Assembly (NCBI GenBank): GCA_009937425.1
Contig: JAACFO010000039.1
Location: forward strand, 1-54,072
Direction of reading: 5' to 3'
From: Gammaproteobacteria bacterium
GTDB lineage: Bacteria > Pseudomonadota > Gammaproteobacteria > HK1
Length of the DNA stretch: 54,072 bases
This document shows positions 9,122 through 19,861 of the stretch, in pieces (positions within the stretch are counted from its first letter, which is position 1; each line of letters starts with the position of its first letter). The notes beneath the pieces were generated by a model, which did no database searches, was not told where the DNA came from, and was given only the letters and a program-made list of their open reading frames with translations. The position numbers were made by a program, and so were the translations under genes.

Positions 9122-11488
9122 ATGAACGAATCCCTGGTCACCATCGAAATCAACGGGCAGTCGCTGCAGGCGCCTAAGGGCGCCATGTTGATTCAGGTCG
9201 CGGACGAAGCGGGAATCGAAATTCCGCGATTTTGCTATCACAAGAAGCTCTCGGTGGCGGCCAACTGCCGCATGTGCCTGGTGGAGGTGGAGAAGGCGCC
9301 GAAGCCGCTTCCCGCCTGCGCGACCCCGGTAATGGACGGCATGAAGGTATTCACGCGTTCGCCGCTGGCGTTGCAGGCTCAGAAATCGGTGATGGAGTTT
9401 CTGCTGATCAATCATCCCCTGGACTGTCCCATCTGCGATCAAGGCGGGGAGTGCGAGCTGCAGGACGTGGCCATGGGCTACGGAAAAGGCGTGTCACGCT
9501 TCGTCGAGCGCAAGCGCGTGGTCGCGGACAGGAATATCGGCCCGCTCGTCGCTACGGAAATGACACGCTGCATTCATTGCACCCGCTGCGTGCGATTCGG
9601 CGAGGAGATCGGCGGCATGCCGGAACTCGGCGCCACCGGGCGCGGCGAGCATATGCAGATCGGTACGTTCATCGAAAGAGCACTGGACTCGGAGATGTCC
9701 GGCAACGTCATCGATCTCTGTCCAGTCGGCGCGCTCACCTCGAAGCCGTTCCGTTTTCGGGCACGGGCCTGGGAGATGCAGCAGCGTGATGCCATCGCCC
9801 CCCACGACGGGGTTGGATCGAATATTCACGTCCATGTACGTAACAATCGCGTGATGCGCGTGGTGCCGCGGGAGAACGAAACCGTCAACGAGGTCTGGAT
9901 CTCGGACAGGGATCGCTTCTCCTATGAAGGCCTCTATCACGACGAGCGTCTGCTCGCGCCCATGATCAAGAGAGACGGCGAGTGGCGCGGGGTCGATTGG
10001 GAGACGGCGCTGGCGCACGCGGTGGAAGGGTTGAGCGGCGTGCGCTCACGTCAGGGACCCGGGCAGATCGGTGGATTGTTCTCCGCCAGCGCGACCGCCG
10101 AAGAGCTCTATCTGGGCCAGAAGCTGATGCGTGGCGTGGGCTGCGCGAATATCGATCACCGCCTGCGGGAATCGGATTTCCGGGATCAGGCGCAGGCGCC
10201 GTCCTTCCCGTGGTTGGGCCTCACCATCGGCGCAGTGGAGCGTCTGGACGCGGTATTACTGATCGGGGCTTATCCGCGCAAGGAACACCCCATTATCAAT
10301 CACCGCTTGCGCAAAGCCACCCTCGCCGGCGCTGCCGTCATGGTGCTGGGTGCGCCCGCGGACGGGCACAACTTTCAGGTCGCCGAACAGCTCCACGCGG
10401 GACCGCTGGACGTCCAGGATGCCCTTGCCGGCATCGCTACCGCGTGCGCATTGCACGCCGGCGGCGCGGCGCCCATCGCCGACATGCTTGCCGGTGAGGC
10501 CCACAAGCGCATCGCCGAGCGCCTGTGCAATGCCGAGCGGGCCGCGGTGTTGGTAGGGCCGTCAGCCAACACGCATCCGCAGGCGAGCCGTCTGCGTGCC
10601 CTGGCGGCGCATGCCGCGCAGACCTCCGGCGCCAGCTACGGGAACTTGAGCGACGGCGCCAACGCCGCGGGCGCGTGGTTGGCGGGTGTGCTGCCCCACC
10701 GTGGTCCCGGAGGCAAATCGGCACCCGCGGAAGGTTTGTCGGCGGCGGAGATGCTGGCTGCGAATTTGTCCGGGTACCTCACCCTCGGCATAGAACCCGA
10801 GCTCGATTGCGCCGACGGCGGGCGGGCTTTGTCGGCGTTGCGCGCCGCCGAGTGCGTCGTCAGTCTCACCGCTTTTCGCACCGACACCATGATGGAATAT
10901 GCAGACGTGTTGTTGCCCACGGCGCCTTTTGCCGAGACGTCGGGCACCTATGTGAATCTGGAGGGGGCCTGGCAGAGCATGACAGGTGCGGTTTCGCCAC
11001 CCGGGGAGGCGCGCCCGGCGTGGAAAGTGTTGCGTGTGCTCGGCAACCTGTTTGAACTCGAGGGTTTCGACTATCAGGATTCCACGGCGGTATTGAACGA
11101 GCTGCGCGAGCGGGTCGCCAACGTCGCGCCATCGGCACCGGGGCAATCGTCCCTGGAGCTCGAGACGAGTCTCGCGGACACGGATTCCGTATTCCGCATC
11201 GGCGCAGTGCCCATGTATGCCGGCGATCCCGTGGTACGCAGGGCCGCGGCTCTGCAACGCACGGCGGACGGCGATTTCCGGGGCGTGCACATTAACAGCA
11301 CGCTGGCCCGGCAACTCGGACTCGACAACGGCGAGAGCGCGTCGGTTCGCCAGAACGGCACGCGCATGAATTTCCCGGTGGTGGTGGATGACAAGATCCC
11401 CGACGGGTGTGCCGGTTTAGCCGCGGGAATCGTCGAGACGGCGGGGTTGGGCCCGAGTTTCGGTCCCATGAACATCGAAAAGGCTTGA
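9122..11488 (+). CDS. nuoG: NADH-quinone oxidoreductase subunit G
   Basis: A 788-residue subunit carrying several Fe-S clusters of the electron wire (75-kDa homologue). The N-terminal ferredoxin domain shows [22 protein letters not shown] and LPACATPV for N1b. [18 protein letters not shown] supplies the His/Cys-ligated N5, and [16 protein letters not shown] with [10 protein letters not shown] supply N4. The remaining 550 residues form a molybdopterin-oxidoreductase-like domain without cofactor residues that I could point to. The length fits beta- and gamma-type NuoG proteins of 770-800 residues, shorter than E. coli (908). The stop overlaps the nuoH start by one base. Confidence 0.96.
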   Translation: MNESLVTIEINGQSLQAPKGAMLIQVADEAGIEIPRFCYHKKLSVAANCRMCLVEVEKAPKPLPACATPVMDGMKVFTRSPLALQAQKSVMEFLLINHPLDCPICDQGGECELQDVAMGYGKGVSRFVERKRVVADRNIGPLVATEMTRCIHCTRCVRFGEEIGGMPELGATGRGEHMQIGTFIERALDSEMSGNVIDLCPVGALTSKPFRFRARAWEMQQRDAIAPHDGVGSNIHVHVRNNRVMRVVPRENETVNEVWISDRDRFSYEGLYHDERLLAPMIKRDGEWRGVDWETALAHAVEGLSGVRSRQGPGQIGGLFSASATAEELYLGQKLMRGVGCANIDHRLRESDFRDQAQAPSFPWLGLTIGAVERLDAVLLIGAYPRKEHPIINHRLRKATLAGAAVMVLGAPADGHNFQVAEQLHAGPLDVQDALAGIATACALHAGGAAPIADMLAGEAHKRIAERLCNAERAAVLVGPSANTHPQASRLRALAAHAAQTSGASYGNLSDGANAAGAWLAGVLPHRGPGGKSAPAEGLSAAEMLAANLSGYLTLGIEPELDCADGGRALSALRAAECVVSLTAFRTDTMMEYADVLLPTAPFAETSGTYVNLEGAWQSMTGAVSPPGEARPAWKVLRVLGNLFELEGFDYQDSTAVLNELRERVANVAPSAPGQSSLELETSLADTDSVFRIGAVPMYAGDPVVRRAAALQRTADGDFRGVHINSTLARQLGLDNGESASVRQNGTRMNFPVVVDDKIPDGCAGLAAGIVETAGLGPSFGPMNIEKA

Positions 11489-12531
11489 TGCAGATGGCCG
11501 AGTCACTTATCGAATTCGCCTGGATTCTCGCCAAGTCATTGCTGGTCATCTTGCCGTTGCTGGGAGTCGTAGCCTATTTCACCTTCGCCGAGCGCAAGAT
11601 CATCGGCTACATCCAGGTGCGCATGGGGCCGAATCGCGTGGGTCCCCAGGGTTGGCTGCAGCCCATCGCCGATGCGGCCAAACTCGCATTCAAGGAAATC
11701 ACCATCCCCGCCGGCGCCGACAAGCTGCTGTTCATCATGGCGCCCGTCTTGTCCATGGGTGCGGCTATAGCGGCGTGGGCGGTAGTTCCATTCAATGATG
11801 GTTGGGTACTTGCCGACGTCAACGCGGGATTGCTGTACATACTGGCCATGACCTCGCTGGGGGTGTACGGGGTCATCATCGCGGGTTGGGCGTCGAACTC
11901 GAAATACGCGCTTTTGGGGGCGTTGCGTTCGGCGGCGCAGATCGTCGCCTACGAAATCGCCATGGGATTTGCTCTGGTGGTGGTGCTGATGGCGTCGGGG
12001 AGTCTCAATATCAGTGAAATTGTCCGCGCCCAGGAAGGCAGCATCTTCACGTGGTTCTGGCTGCCGCTGTTGCCCATGTTTGCCGTCTACGTGATCGCCG
12101 GCGTAGCCGAGACCAATCGCGCCCCATTCGACGTAGCCGAGGGGGAATCCGAGATTGTGGCGGGGTTTCACGTGGAATACTCGGGTATGCCGTTCTCGGT
12201 ATTTTTCATCGCCGAGTACGCGAACATGGTGCTCATCTGCGTTCTGAGCGCCGTGATGTTCCTCGGTGGGTGGCTGTCGCCATTTCCCCAGCTGGCCGAG
12301 TTTGCCTGGTTGGGAGGCCCCTTCTGGAGTTCAGGCTTTCACTGGTTCGTATTCAAAGTGGCGATGTTCATGTTCATGTTCCTGTGGCTGCGGGCGACTT
12401 TCCCCCGCTACCGCTATGACCAGATCATGCGCCTGGGCTGGAAGGTGTTCATACCGCTCACCATCGTATGGATTGTGGTCGTCGGGGTCGCAATCATGGC
12501 GGAGCTCCCGCCCTGGTTCGACAAGGTGTGA
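11488..12531 (+). CDS. nuoH: NADH-quinone oxidoreductase subunit H
   Basis: A 347-residue membrane subunit (ND1 homologue) that joins the peripheral arm and forms the quinone entry channel. About eight hydrophobic helices are visible. Diagnostic loops are [22 protein letters not shown] near residues 30-50, [21 protein letters not shown] in the middle and [21 protein letters not shown] near the end. ATG 11488 overlaps the nuoG stop (TGATG); ATG 11494 is an equally possible start. It is followed by nuoI after 5 bases. Confidence 0.97.
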   Translation: MQMAESLIEFAWILAKSLLVILPLLGVVAYFTFAERKIIGYIQVRMGPNRVGPQGWLQPIADAAKLAFKEITIPAGADKLLFIMAPVLSMGAAIAAWAVVPFNDGWVLADVNAGLLYILAMTSLGVYGVIIAGWASNSKYALLGALRSAAQIVAYEIAMGFALVVVLMASGSLNISEIVRAQEGSIFTWFWLPLLPMFAVYVIAGVAETNRAPFDVAEGESEIVAGFHVEYSGMPFSVFFIAEYANMVLICVLSAVMFLGGWLSPFPQLAEFAWLGGPFWSSGFHWFVFKVAMFMFMFLWLRATFPRYRYDQIMRLGWKVFIPLTIVWIVVVGVAIMAELPPWFDKV

Positions 12532-12536
12532 CAGCT

Positions 12537-13025
12537 GTGAATAAAGTGAATCAATATCTGAAGAGCCTGCTGCTTCTGGAACTGTTCAAGGGGTTATCTC
12601 TTACCTTGCGTTATTTATTCCGGCCGAAGTTTACGATTCGCTATCCGGAAGAGAAAACGCCGCAAGGCCATCGCTTTCGCGGCCTGCATGCACTCAGACG
12701 CTATCCCAATGGTGAAGAGCGCTGCATTGCCTGCAAGCTTTGTGAGGCCGTCTGTCCGGCCCTTGCGATCACCATCGAGGCGGAACCGCGTGCGGACGGG
12801 ACGCGGCGCACGACCCGCTACGACATCGATTTGACGAAATGCATATTTTGCGGATTTTGCGAGGAGTCCTGTCCGGTGGATTCTATTGTCGAGACCCGTA
12901 TTTTCGAGTACCACGGTGAAAAGCGCGGCGATTTGCTGATGACCAAATCGGATCTTCTTGCCGTCGGTGATCGATGGGAAAAGCAGATCGCGGCGGATCG
13001 TCAAAAAGACGCGTCGTATCGTTGA
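12537..13025 (+). CDS. nuoI: NADH-quinone oxidoreductase subunit I
   Basis: A 162-residue ferredoxin-like subunit (TYKY homologue) carrying clusters N6a and N6b between NuoG and NuoB. Two 4Fe-4S motifs are clear: [12 protein letters not shown] and [12 protein letters not shown]. An amphipathic N-terminal helix ([17 protein letters not shown]) contacts the membrane arm. I chose GTG 12537, which gives the usual family length and N-terminus; an in-frame start at 12468 would run deep into nuoH. Confidence 0.96.
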   Translation: MNKVNQYLKSLLLLELFKGLSLTLRYLFRPKFTIRYPEEKTPQGHRFRGLHALRRYPNGEERCIACKLCEAVCPALAITIEAEPRADGTRRTTRYDIDLTKCIFCGFCEESCPVDSIVETRIFEYHGEKRGDLLMTKSDLLAVGDRWEKQIAADRQKDASYR

Positions 13026-13050
13026 CAGGATTCGCTTGGAACCACCAACA

Positions 13051-13656
13051 GTGACACTCGTACAACTCTTGTTCTACTTCTTTGCCATCGTGCTTGTGGG
13101 CGCGGGCATGCGCGTGATTACCGTGCGCAATCCCGTGCACGCCGCCTTGTTCCTGGTGCTGGCGTTTTTCTCCATGGCAAGCATCTGGCTGTTGTTGGAG
13201 GAGGAGTTCCTGGCCATTGTGCTGGTGCTCGTCTACGTAGGCGCGGTCATGGTGTTGTTCCTGTTCGTCGTCATGATGCTCGATATCAATCTGGCGCGTG
13301 TGCGGGCGGGATTCGTTCGCTATCTCTGGGTAGGGGCGGGCGTTGCCTTTCTCATCGTCGTTCAACTCTATGGGGTGTTCACCGCTAAGAATCTGGGCCT
13401 TGCCAGTGCGCCGCCGCCGCTGGCCCATGGGGCCGACTACAGCAACACCGAAGAGCTGGGCCGGATCCTTTATACGAATTACGTATATCCCTTCGAGATC
13501 GCGGCCGTGGTGTTGCTCGTGGCCATCGTCGCGGCCATCGCCTTGACCATGCGCCGGCGCCCCGGCACCAAGCATCAACGCCCGTCACACCAGGTCGCGG
13601 TGCGCCGTGAGGATCGGATTCGGATCGTCAAGATGCCGGCGGAAAAGAAACAGTAA
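13051..13656 (+). CDS. nuoJ: NADH-quinone oxidoreductase subunit J
   Basis: A 201-residue membrane subunit (ND6 homologue) with five hydrophobic helices. [20 protein letters not shown] and [22 protein letters not shown], the latter holding the pi-bulge helix 3, are the family hallmarks. GTG 13051 aligns with beta/gammaproteobacterial homologues that begin about 20 residues before the RVIT segment. TTG 13036, with AGGA upstream, is an alternative that adds five residues. The C-terminal 30 residues are basic and variable. nuoK follows after 20 bases. Confidence 0.93.
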   Translation: MTLVQLLFYFFAIVLVGAGMRVITVRNPVHAALFLVLAFFSMASIWLLLEEEFLAIVLVLVYVGAVMVLFLFVVMMLDINLARVRAGFVRYLWVGAGVAFLIVVQLYGVFTAKNLGLASAPPPLAHGADYSNTEELGRILYTNYVYPFEIAAVVLLVAIVAAIALTMRRRPGTKHQRPSHQVAVRREDRIRIVKMPAEKKQ

Positions 13657-13676
13657 AAGGAAGGTCGGGACTATCC

Positions 13677-13982
13677 ATGATTGACATCTCGCACCTTCTG
13701 GTCCTCGCCGCAGTGATGTTCTGCATCAGCATGGCGGGGATATTTATCAATCGGAAGAACGTCATCATCCTGCTCATGTCCATCGAGTTGATGTTGTTGT
13801 CGGTAAACTTGAATTTCGTTGCATTCTCCTATCACCTGGGCGATCTCGCCGGCCAGGTGTTCGTGTTCTTCATTCTCACGGTAGCGGCCGCGGAAGCCGC
13901 AATCGGGCTCGCCATTCTGGTGGTCGTGTTTCGAACACGCCAGACCATCAATGTTGCCGAGCTGGACACCATGAAGGGTTAG
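13677..13982 (+). CDS. nuoK: NADH-quinone oxidoreductase subunit K
   Basis: A 101-residue membrane subunit (ND4L homologue) with three helices. The conserved Glu residues needed for proton translocation are in [17 protein letters not shown] and [14 protein letters not shown]. Length and sequence are typical. A good ribosome site (AAGGAAGG) lies about 14 bases upstream of the ATG at 13677. The gene ends 2 bases before nuoL. Confidence 0.97.
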   Translation: MIDISHLLVLAAVMFCISMAGIFINRKNVIILLMSIELMLLSVNLNFVAFSYHLGDLAGQVFVFFILTVAAAEAAIGLAILVVVFRTRQTINVAELDTMKG

Positions 13983-13984
13983 CC

Positions 13985-15955
13985 GTGCCTCAGGATATGT
14001 ACAGCATTTACTTATGGACGGTGCTCGCGCCGCTCATCGGCGCCATCGTGGCGGGCTTTTTCGGACGTGTCATCGGCAGGGCGGGGGCTCACTGGGTGAC
14101 GATCATCGGGGTGGCGATCGCGACGATTCTGTCTTTCCTGGCATACAAGCATGTTGTTGTGGATGGTGCTCCGGCTTTCAACGGCACCGTGTATGTTTGG
14201 GGGATCGTGGGTGATTTACGCCTGGAGATAGGATTTCTCATCGACGAATTGAGCGCCACCATGATGCTGGTGGTGACTTTCGTGTCCCTGATGATCCATG
14301 TGTACACCATCGGCTACATGTCCGATGACCCCGGCTACCAGCGCTTTTTCAGCTACATTTCGTTGTTCACCTTTGCGATGCTGATGCTGGTCATGTCGAA
14401 CAACTTTTTTCAGCTGTTCTTCGGCTGGGAAGCCGTCGGCGTCGTCTCCTATTTGCTCATCGGCTTCTGGTATCAGCGGGAGTCGGCTATTTTCGCGAAT
14501 CTCAAGGCATTTCTGGTCAACCGCGTGGGCGATTTCGGTTTCATCCTGGGCATTGCTGCGGTGCTCATGTATTTCGATTCCATGGACTACGTCACCGTAT
14601 TCGAACGTGCACCCAGTGTGCTGGGCACCACCATCGAAGTGCTGCCGGGATCCGAATGGTCTGTGTTGACCTTGGTGTGCATTCTTCTGTTCATCGGGGC
14701 GATGGGGAAGTCCGCACAGTTCCCGTTGCACGTATGGCTGCCGGACTCCATGGAAGGTCCGACACCCATTTCCGCGTTGATCCATGCCGCCACCATGGTA
14801 ACGGCGGGGATCTTCATGGTCGCGCGCATGTCGCCGCTATTCGAGTTGTCCGACACGGCACTCACCACGGTGATGTGGATCGGGGCCATAACGTGCATGT
14901 TCATGGGGCTTCTGGGCCTTGTGCAGAATGACATAAAGCGTGTCATTGCCTATTCGACCCTTTCCCAATTGGGCTACATGTTCGTGGCGTTGGGTGTTTC
15001 GGCATACGCGGCGGGGATCTTTCATCTCACCACCCACGCATTCTTCAAAGCGCTGCTGTTCCTGGCCGCCGGCTCGGTAATTATCGGCATGCACCACGAG
15101 CAAGACATGCGCAAGATGGGCGGACTGTGGAAGTACATGCCCATAACCTGGTTGACATCCCTCATCGGCACCCTGGCCCTGGTGGGATTTCCTGGGTTCT
15201 CGGGATTCTTTTCCAAGGACGCGATAATCGACGCCGCCCACCATTCCAGCCTGCCAGGTGCGGGAATCGTCTACTGGATGGTTCTCGGCAGCGTTCTGAT
15301 TACCTCCTTGTATTCATTCCGGCTTTTCTTCCTGGTCTTCCACGGGAAGGCGCGAATGGACGAGCACACCCGCGAGCAATTGCACGAGTCGCCCGCAGTG
15401 GTCACGGTGCCGCTGATGGTGCTGGCAATACCATCGGCGATCATCGGGTGGTTTTTCGTCGTGCCGGTGTTATTCGGCGGTTATTTCGGATCGTCCATAT
15501 TCGTCGAGCCCGGGCACGATGTGCTCGCCACGATGGCCGAGACATTTCCGGGAACCAGCGAATTTTTCCTGGAAGGCTTTTTTCACTGGCCGTTTTATCT
15601 CGCCGTTGGTGGTTTCCTGATTACCTGGTACATGTACATCAAGCGGCCCGATTTTCCGGACAAACTCACCGCCCATACCCGGGTCGTGTACGACATCCTG
15701 GTGCGCAAGTACGGCTTCGATGAGTTGTATCAGTTTCTGTTTGCCGGCGGCGCCAGGGGGATCGGTGGGCTTTTATGGCGCCTGGGAGATCAGGGCGTGA
15801 TAGACGGGCTCATCGTAAACGGCACGGCGCGGGCCGTGGCCCGGTTCTCCGGGTTCGCGCGCAAGGTTCAGAGCGGTTTTCTCTATGATTACGCCTTTGC
15901 CATGATCATCGGCCTGCTGGTGCTCATGTCACTTGGTCTTTACGTCTACGGCTGA
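13985..15955 (+). CDS. nuoL: NADH-quinone oxidoreductase subunit L
   Basis: A 656-residue antiporter-like proton-pumping subunit (ND5 homologue) with about 16 helices, including the long lateral helix at the C-terminus. FFQLFFGWEAVGVVSYLLIGFWY carries the conserved Glu, GKSAQFPLHVWLPDSMEGPTP the conserved Lys region, and ALIHAATMVTAGIFMVAR and KRVIAYSTLSQLGYMF follow. GTG 13985 has AAGGG upstream at a good distance; ATG 13997 is in frame but its nearest AGGA almost touches it. The product is of normal length. Confidence 0.96.
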   Translation: MPQDMYSIYLWTVLAPLIGAIVAGFFGRVIGRAGAHWVTIIGVAIATILSFLAYKHVVVDGAPAFNGTVYVWGIVGDLRLEIGFLIDELSATMMLVVTFVSLMIHVYTIGYMSDDPGYQRFFSYISLFTFAMLMLVMSNNFFQLFFGWEAVGVVSYLLIGFWYQRESAIFANLKAFLVNRVGDFGFILGIAAVLMYFDSMDYVTVFERAPSVLGTTIEVLPGSEWSVLTLVCILLFIGAMGKSAQFPLHVWLPDSMEGPTPISALIHAATMVTAGIFMVARMSPLFELSDTALTTVMWIGAITCMFMGLLGLVQNDIKRVIAYSTLSQLGYMFVALGVSAYAAGIFHLTTHAFFKALLFLAAGSVIIGMHHEQDMRKMGGLWKYMPITWLTSLIGTLALVGFPGFSGFFSKDAIIDAAHHSSLPGAGIVYWMVLGSVLITSLYSFRLFFLVFHGKARMDEHTREQLHESPAVVTVPLMVLAIPSAIIGWFFVVPVLFGGYFGSSIFVEPGHDVLATMAETFPGTSEFFLEGFFHWPFYLAVGGFLITWYMYIKRPDFPDKLTAHTRVVYDILVRKYGFDELYQFLFAGGARGIGGLLWRLGDQGVIDGLIVNGTARAVARFSGFARKVQSGFLYDYAFAMIIGLLVLMSLGLYVYG

Positions 15956-15987
15956 TACGCAACCTGAAACACAAGCGATACTGATTG

Positions 15988-17499
15988 ATGCCAGAGTTAC
16001 CTTATCTCAGTCTGATCGTGTGGACCCCCATACTTGGCGGTGTCTGGGTATTGCTGGCAAGCGGTGCGCGCAGTGCACCGGCGGTACGAAACATCGCACT
16101 GATCGTATCGATGGTGACTTTTCTCATGTCCCTGCCCTTATGGGGGCAATTCGACATCAGCACCCACCAGATGCAGTTCGAAGAGAAGAGTCTCTGGATC
16201 GCGTCTTTCGGTATTTACTATCACCTGGGCGTCGACGGCATATCCATGCCCCTGATCATACTGACCACATTCACCACCGTGCTGGTGGTGCTGGCCGCCT
16301 GGGAGGTCATTCAGTACAAGCCGGCGCAGTACATGGCGGCGTTTCTCGTGTTGGAAGGGCTGATGATCGGCGCCTTCGCGGCACTCGATGCCATGCTTTT
16401 TTACGTGTTCTGGGAGGCGCTGTTAATACCGATGTTTTTGATCATCGGTGTCTGGGGCGGTCCTCAGCGAATCTATGCCACGCTGAAGTTCTTCTTGTAC
16501 ACCTTCTTCGGTTCGGTGTTCATGCTGGTGGCGATCATTTATCTGTACGTCCAGGCGGATTCCTTCTCGATCCTCGCCATGCACGACGTGGCCCTGGGGT
16601 TCAACGCGCAGGTGCTGATCTTTTTCGCCTTTCTGGTGGCGTTCGCAGTCAAAGTGCCCATGTGGCCCGTTCACACCTGGCTGCCCGATGCCCACGTGGA
16701 AGCGCCCACCGGCGGCTCGGTCATTCTGGCGGCCATCATGTTGAAGCTCGGCGCCTACGGATTTCTGCGATTCAGCCTTCCAATCACGCCGGATGCCAGC
16801 CATGCACTGGATTGGCTGATGATCGCATTGTCACTGATCGCCATCGTGTACATCGGTCTGGTGGCGCTGGTGCAGCCGGACATGAAAAAGCTCATCGCCT
16901 ACTCGTCCATCGCGCACATGGGTTTTGCCACCCTGGGCTTTTTCATCGCCTTCCGGATACTGATGACGGGAGACGTGGACGGCGCCGCCCTGGGAGTGGA
17001 AGGGGGCATCGTGCAACTCGTGTCCCACGGGTTTATCTCGGGGGCGCTGTTCCTGTGTGTGGGGGTCATGTACGACCGCATGCACAGCCGGCTGATCGCG
17101 GATTACGGCGGTGTAGTCAATCGCATGCCCGTATTCGCCGCCTTCATGATGCTGTTCGCTTTGGCGAACTCCGGGCTTCCCGGCACGTCCGGGTTTGTCG
17201 GAGAGTTCATGGTTATCTTGAGCAGTTTCAAGACCAGTTTCTGGATCGCCTTTCTTGCCGGCACCACGCTGATACTGGGTGCGGCCTATTCACTGTGGAT
17301 GTACAAGCGCGTCATATACGGGTCGGTGGCCAACGACCAGGTGGCGAAGCTCGACGACATCGGCGCTCGCGAAACGCTCATTCTCGCGTCCCTGGCAATA
17401 GCCGTGCTGCTGTTGGGTATCTGGCCGGCGCCGCTTCTTGATGTCATGGGAGCAACGGTGGAGCATCTGCTGCAGCAAATGGCGGCGACAAAGCTATGA
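15988..17499 (+). CDS. nuoM: NADH-quinone oxidoreductase subunit M
   Basis: A 503-residue antiporter-like proton-pumping subunit (ND4 homologue). FYVFWEALLIPMFLIIGVWGG holds the conserved Glu, VKVPMWPVHTWLPDAHVEAPTGGSV the conserved Lys/His region, and LIAYSSIAHMGF the later channel helix. I preferred ATG 15988 to the TTG just before it. The last 4 bases overlap nuoN (ATGA). Confidence 0.97.
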   Translation: MPELPYLSLIVWTPILGGVWVLLASGARSAPAVRNIALIVSMVTFLMSLPLWGQFDISTHQMQFEEKSLWIASFGIYYHLGVDGISMPLIILTTFTTVLVVLAAWEVIQYKPAQYMAAFLVLEGLMIGAFAALDAMLFYVFWEALLIPMFLIIGVWGGPQRIYATLKFFLYTFFGSVFMLVAIIYLYVQADSFSILAMHDVALGFNAQVLIFFAFLVAFAVKVPMWPVHTWLPDAHVEAPTGGSVILAAIMLKLGAYGFLRFSLPITPDASHALDWLMIALSLIAIVYIGLVALVQPDMKKLIAYSSIAHMGFATLGFFIAFRILMTGDVDGAALGVEGGIVQLVSHGFISGALFLCVGVMYDRMHSRLIADYGGVVNRMPVFAAFMMLFALANSGLPGTSGFVGEFMVILSSFKTSFWIAFLAGTTLILGAAYSLWMYKRVIYGSVANDQVAKLDDIGARETLILASLAIAVLLLGIWPAPLLDVMGATVEHLLQQMAATKL

Positions 17500-18935
17500 A
17501 CTTCGTCGTTCCTGACATGAGCGTGGCTGCGCCCGAGATGTTTTTGCTCGCGGCGACCTGCGCGGTGCTGGTCATCGATGTGTATCTGCCGGAACGCTTG
17601 AGACTGCTGACGTATCATTTGGCACAAGCTTCTCTGGTGATCACGGCGGGACTCTGTCTCGTCATGTTTCCCGAATCGCCCCAGGTGAGCTTCAACGGCA
17701 CATTCATCAGCGACACCATGAGCGTGTTGTTGAAGGTGTTTATTCTGCTGACAACCTATTTCGTATTTTTCTATTCCAAGATCTATCTGCGCGCATGGCA
17801 GCTCTTCAGGGGTGAGTATTTCGTTCTCGGCCTGTTTGCCGTTCTCGGCATGATGGTGCTGGTGTCGGCTCATAGCCTGTTGACCGTGTATCTCGGCCTT
17901 GAACTGTTGTCCCTGTCTCTCTACGCGATGGTGGCCATGAATCGCGAATCCAGCACCGCGTCGGAAGCCGCGATGAAGTACTTCGTGCTGGGCGCGTTGG
18001 CTTCCGGAATGCTGCTCTATGGTATGTCGATGATTTACGGTGCTACGGGGAGCCTGGACCTGGGGGCGATTCGTGAGCACGTGGCGACTCTGGAGAGCCG
18101 TAACCTCGTCCTGGTTCTGGGGCTGGTATTCGTCATCGTAGGCATTGCCTTCAAGCTCGGGGCCGTGCCATTCCACATGTGGGTACCGGATGTTTACCAG
18201 GGAGCGCCGACCTCGGTGACGCTCTTTATCGGCAGTGCGCCGAAAATCGCGGCCTTCGGGATGCTGGTGCGTTTGCTGGTGGATGGTCTGCCCGGCATGC
18301 ATGCGGACTGGATCGGGATGCTGATTATCTTGTCGGTGCTTTCAATGGGTGTCGGTAACATCATCGCCATTGCCCAGACGAATCTCAAACGCATGCTGGC
18401 GTACTCGACCATCGCCCATGTGGGCTTTTTGTTTCTTGGCATTATCGCGGGTAGCAAGGCAGGCTACTCTGCGTCGATGTTCTACATCATCGTTTATGCA
18501 TTCATGAGCCTGGGCGGATTTGCCATGATCGTGCTTCTGGGCCATGGAGGCTTCGAAGCCGATCGTATCGAGGATTTCAAAGGCCTCAACGATCGCAATC
18601 CCTGGTATGCCTTTCTGATGCTCATTCTCATGATGTCCATGGCAGGCGTGCCGCCATTTCTGGGTTTTTGGGCCAAGTGGTCGGTGTTGCGCGAAGTGGT
18701 GGCCGCGGATATGACCTGGCTGGCGGTGGTGGCGGTTATTTTTTCCATCATCGGCGTGTTCTACTACCTGCGCGTCATCCGCATGATGTATTTCGAAAAG
18801 GCGCAGGCGGCCGAGCCGGTAGTGGCGGGATCGGAGATGCGCGTGATGGTGAGCGCCAATGCGCTCGCGATTCTGGCTCTGGGGATTTATCCCAGCGGAT
18901 TGCTGGCCCTGTGCATTTCAGCCTTCGGCGGCTGA
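17496..18935 (+). CDS. nuoN: NADH-quinone oxidoreductase subunit N
   Basis: A 479-residue antiporter-like subunit (ND2 homologue), last of the operon. YLGLELLSLSLYAMVA with its conserved Glu, FKLGAVPFHMWVPDVYQGAP with the Lys, and LKRMLAYSTIAHVGFLFLG are diagnostic. The length is normal. The stop lies 18 bases inside the convergent psd gene, so no terminator separates the two and their 3' ends overlap as antisense RNA. Confidence 0.97.
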   Translation: MNFVVPDMSVAAPEMFLLAATCAVLVIDVYLPERLRLLTYHLAQASLVITAGLCLVMFPESPQVSFNGTFISDTMSVLLKVFILLTTYFVFFYSKIYLRAWQLFRGEYFVLGLFAVLGMMVLVSAHSLLTVYLGLELLSLSLYAMVAMNRESSTASEAAMKYFVLGALASGMLLYGMSMIYGATGSLDLGAIREHVATLESRNLVLVLGLVFVIVGIAFKLGAVPFHMWVPDVYQGAPTSVTLFIGSAPKIAAFGMLVRLLVDGLPGMHADWIGMLIILSVLSMGVGNIIAIAQTNLKRMLAYSTIAHVGFLFLGIIAGSKAGYSASMFYIIVYAFMSLGGFAMIVLLGHGGFEADRIEDFKGLNDRNPWYAFLMLILMMSMAGVPPFLGFWAKWSVLREVVAADMTWLAVVAVIFSIIGVFYYLRVIRMMYFEKAQAAEPVVAGSEMRVMVSANALAILALGIYPSGLLALCISAFGG

Positions 18936-19823
18936 CCCCGATAGCAGGCGAGCGAGCCCTTCGCCCATTTGCACACCGGCACCGACTTGCAGCGTATCCA
19001 ACCAACGGACGCGCTTGCCGGGGAACAGCAGTATTACCGTGGAGCCCGCGTTGAAGCGGCCCATTTCCTCACCCCGGGATAATTGCACTGCAGTTTCGTT
19101 GTCGTAACGCCAGGTGCGCATGGCCTGGCCGTGGGGCGGCGATACGGGCCCCGACCAGACAGTCTGTAAGCCTGAAACCAACATTGCGCCCACCAGAATG
19201 AGTGCCATGGGACCGTGGTCGGTATCGAACATGCATACCAGGCGTTCGTTTCTGGTGAACAAATCGGCGATTACGCGCGCCGTAGAGAAATTGACGCTGA
19301 ACAGGCGCCCGGGGATGTACGTCATTTCGCGAAGCCGGCCGTCCACCGGCATGTGGACGCGATGATAGTCCCGGGGCGACAGGTAGAGGGTGACGAAACG
19401 GCCGCCCTGGAAGGCGGCTGTGCGCCCATGGTCACCACCGAGCAGGGCATGGAGTGAATAGTCCCGGCCTTTGGCCTGCAATAACCTGCCGGCGTGGATA
19501 TCCCCGATAGCGCTTATTGCACCGTCGGCGGGACACTGGACGGTTTCGGCCCCGCCGGCCAGGGGCCGGCTGCCTGCCCGCAGGGAGCGGGTGAAGAAGG
19601 CATTGAAGTGCTCGTAGGATTCCGGATCGGTATTCGACGCCTGGGAAACATCGACGCCGTAGCGCCCGATGAACCAGCGGATTTGCCAGTTCTTCCAGGG
19701 CCGCCATCGCACGCGGGTGGCGTGGTACATGATAGCGGTGAGCAGCGTATGGGGAAGCAGGCGCTGAATGACGCCTTTCACATGATCGCTCAGGGAGGCG
19801 GCGTTTCTATCCTCGTCCGTCAT
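18918..19823 (-). CDS. psd: Phosphatidylserine decarboxylase
   Basis: A 301-residue membrane-associated pyruvoyl enzyme that makes phosphatidylethanolamine from phosphatidylserine. Self-cleavage should occur in NAGSTVILL, before Ser261, which becomes the pyruvoyl group; E. coli has LGST at this place. Other family segments are FNAFFTRSLR, CPADGAIS and LYLSPRDYHRVHMPVDG, containing the Asp/His that support cleavage. It is convergent with nuoN (18-base overlap) and lies 11 bases after the cobalamin-binding gene. A promoter-like TATAAT overlaps that gene's stop. Confidence 0.96.
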   Translation of the reverse strand: MTDEDRNAASLSDHVKGVIQRLLPHTLLTAIMYHATRVRWRPWKNWQIRWFIGRYGVDVSQASNTDPESYEHFNAFFTRSLRAGSRPLAGGAETVQCPADGAISAIGDIHAGRLLQAKGRDYSLHALLGGDHGRTAAFQGGRFVTLYLSPRDYHRVHMPVDGRLREMTYIPGRLFSVNFSTARVIADLFTRNERLVCMFDTDHGPMALILVGAMLVSGLQTVWSGPVSPPHGQAMRTWRYDNETAVQLSRGEEMGRFNAGSTVILLFPGKRVRWLDTLQVGAGVQMGEGLARLLSGSAAEG

Positions 19824-19833
19824 GTCGCGGCGG

Positions 19834-19861
19834 ATTATACGGTACCTGCACCGCTTGTCTC
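19834..19861 (-). promoter_or_regulatory. Possible psd promoter giving a near-leaderless mRNA
   Basis: On the minus strand a perfect -10 TATAAT (19839-19834) lies 16 bases after GAGACA (19861-19856, 4 of 6 with TTGACA). Transcription would start near 19827, only about four bases before the psd ATG (19823). The -10 contains the TAA stop of the upstream gene, so it could be coincidental. Confidence 0.35.

Noticed and set aside
15933-17441. A 502-codon plus-strand frame in another phase over nuoM
   Set aside because: Overlaps nuoM in an alternative frame; Arg/His/Gly-rich with no membrane helices, whereas nuoM is clearly conserved.
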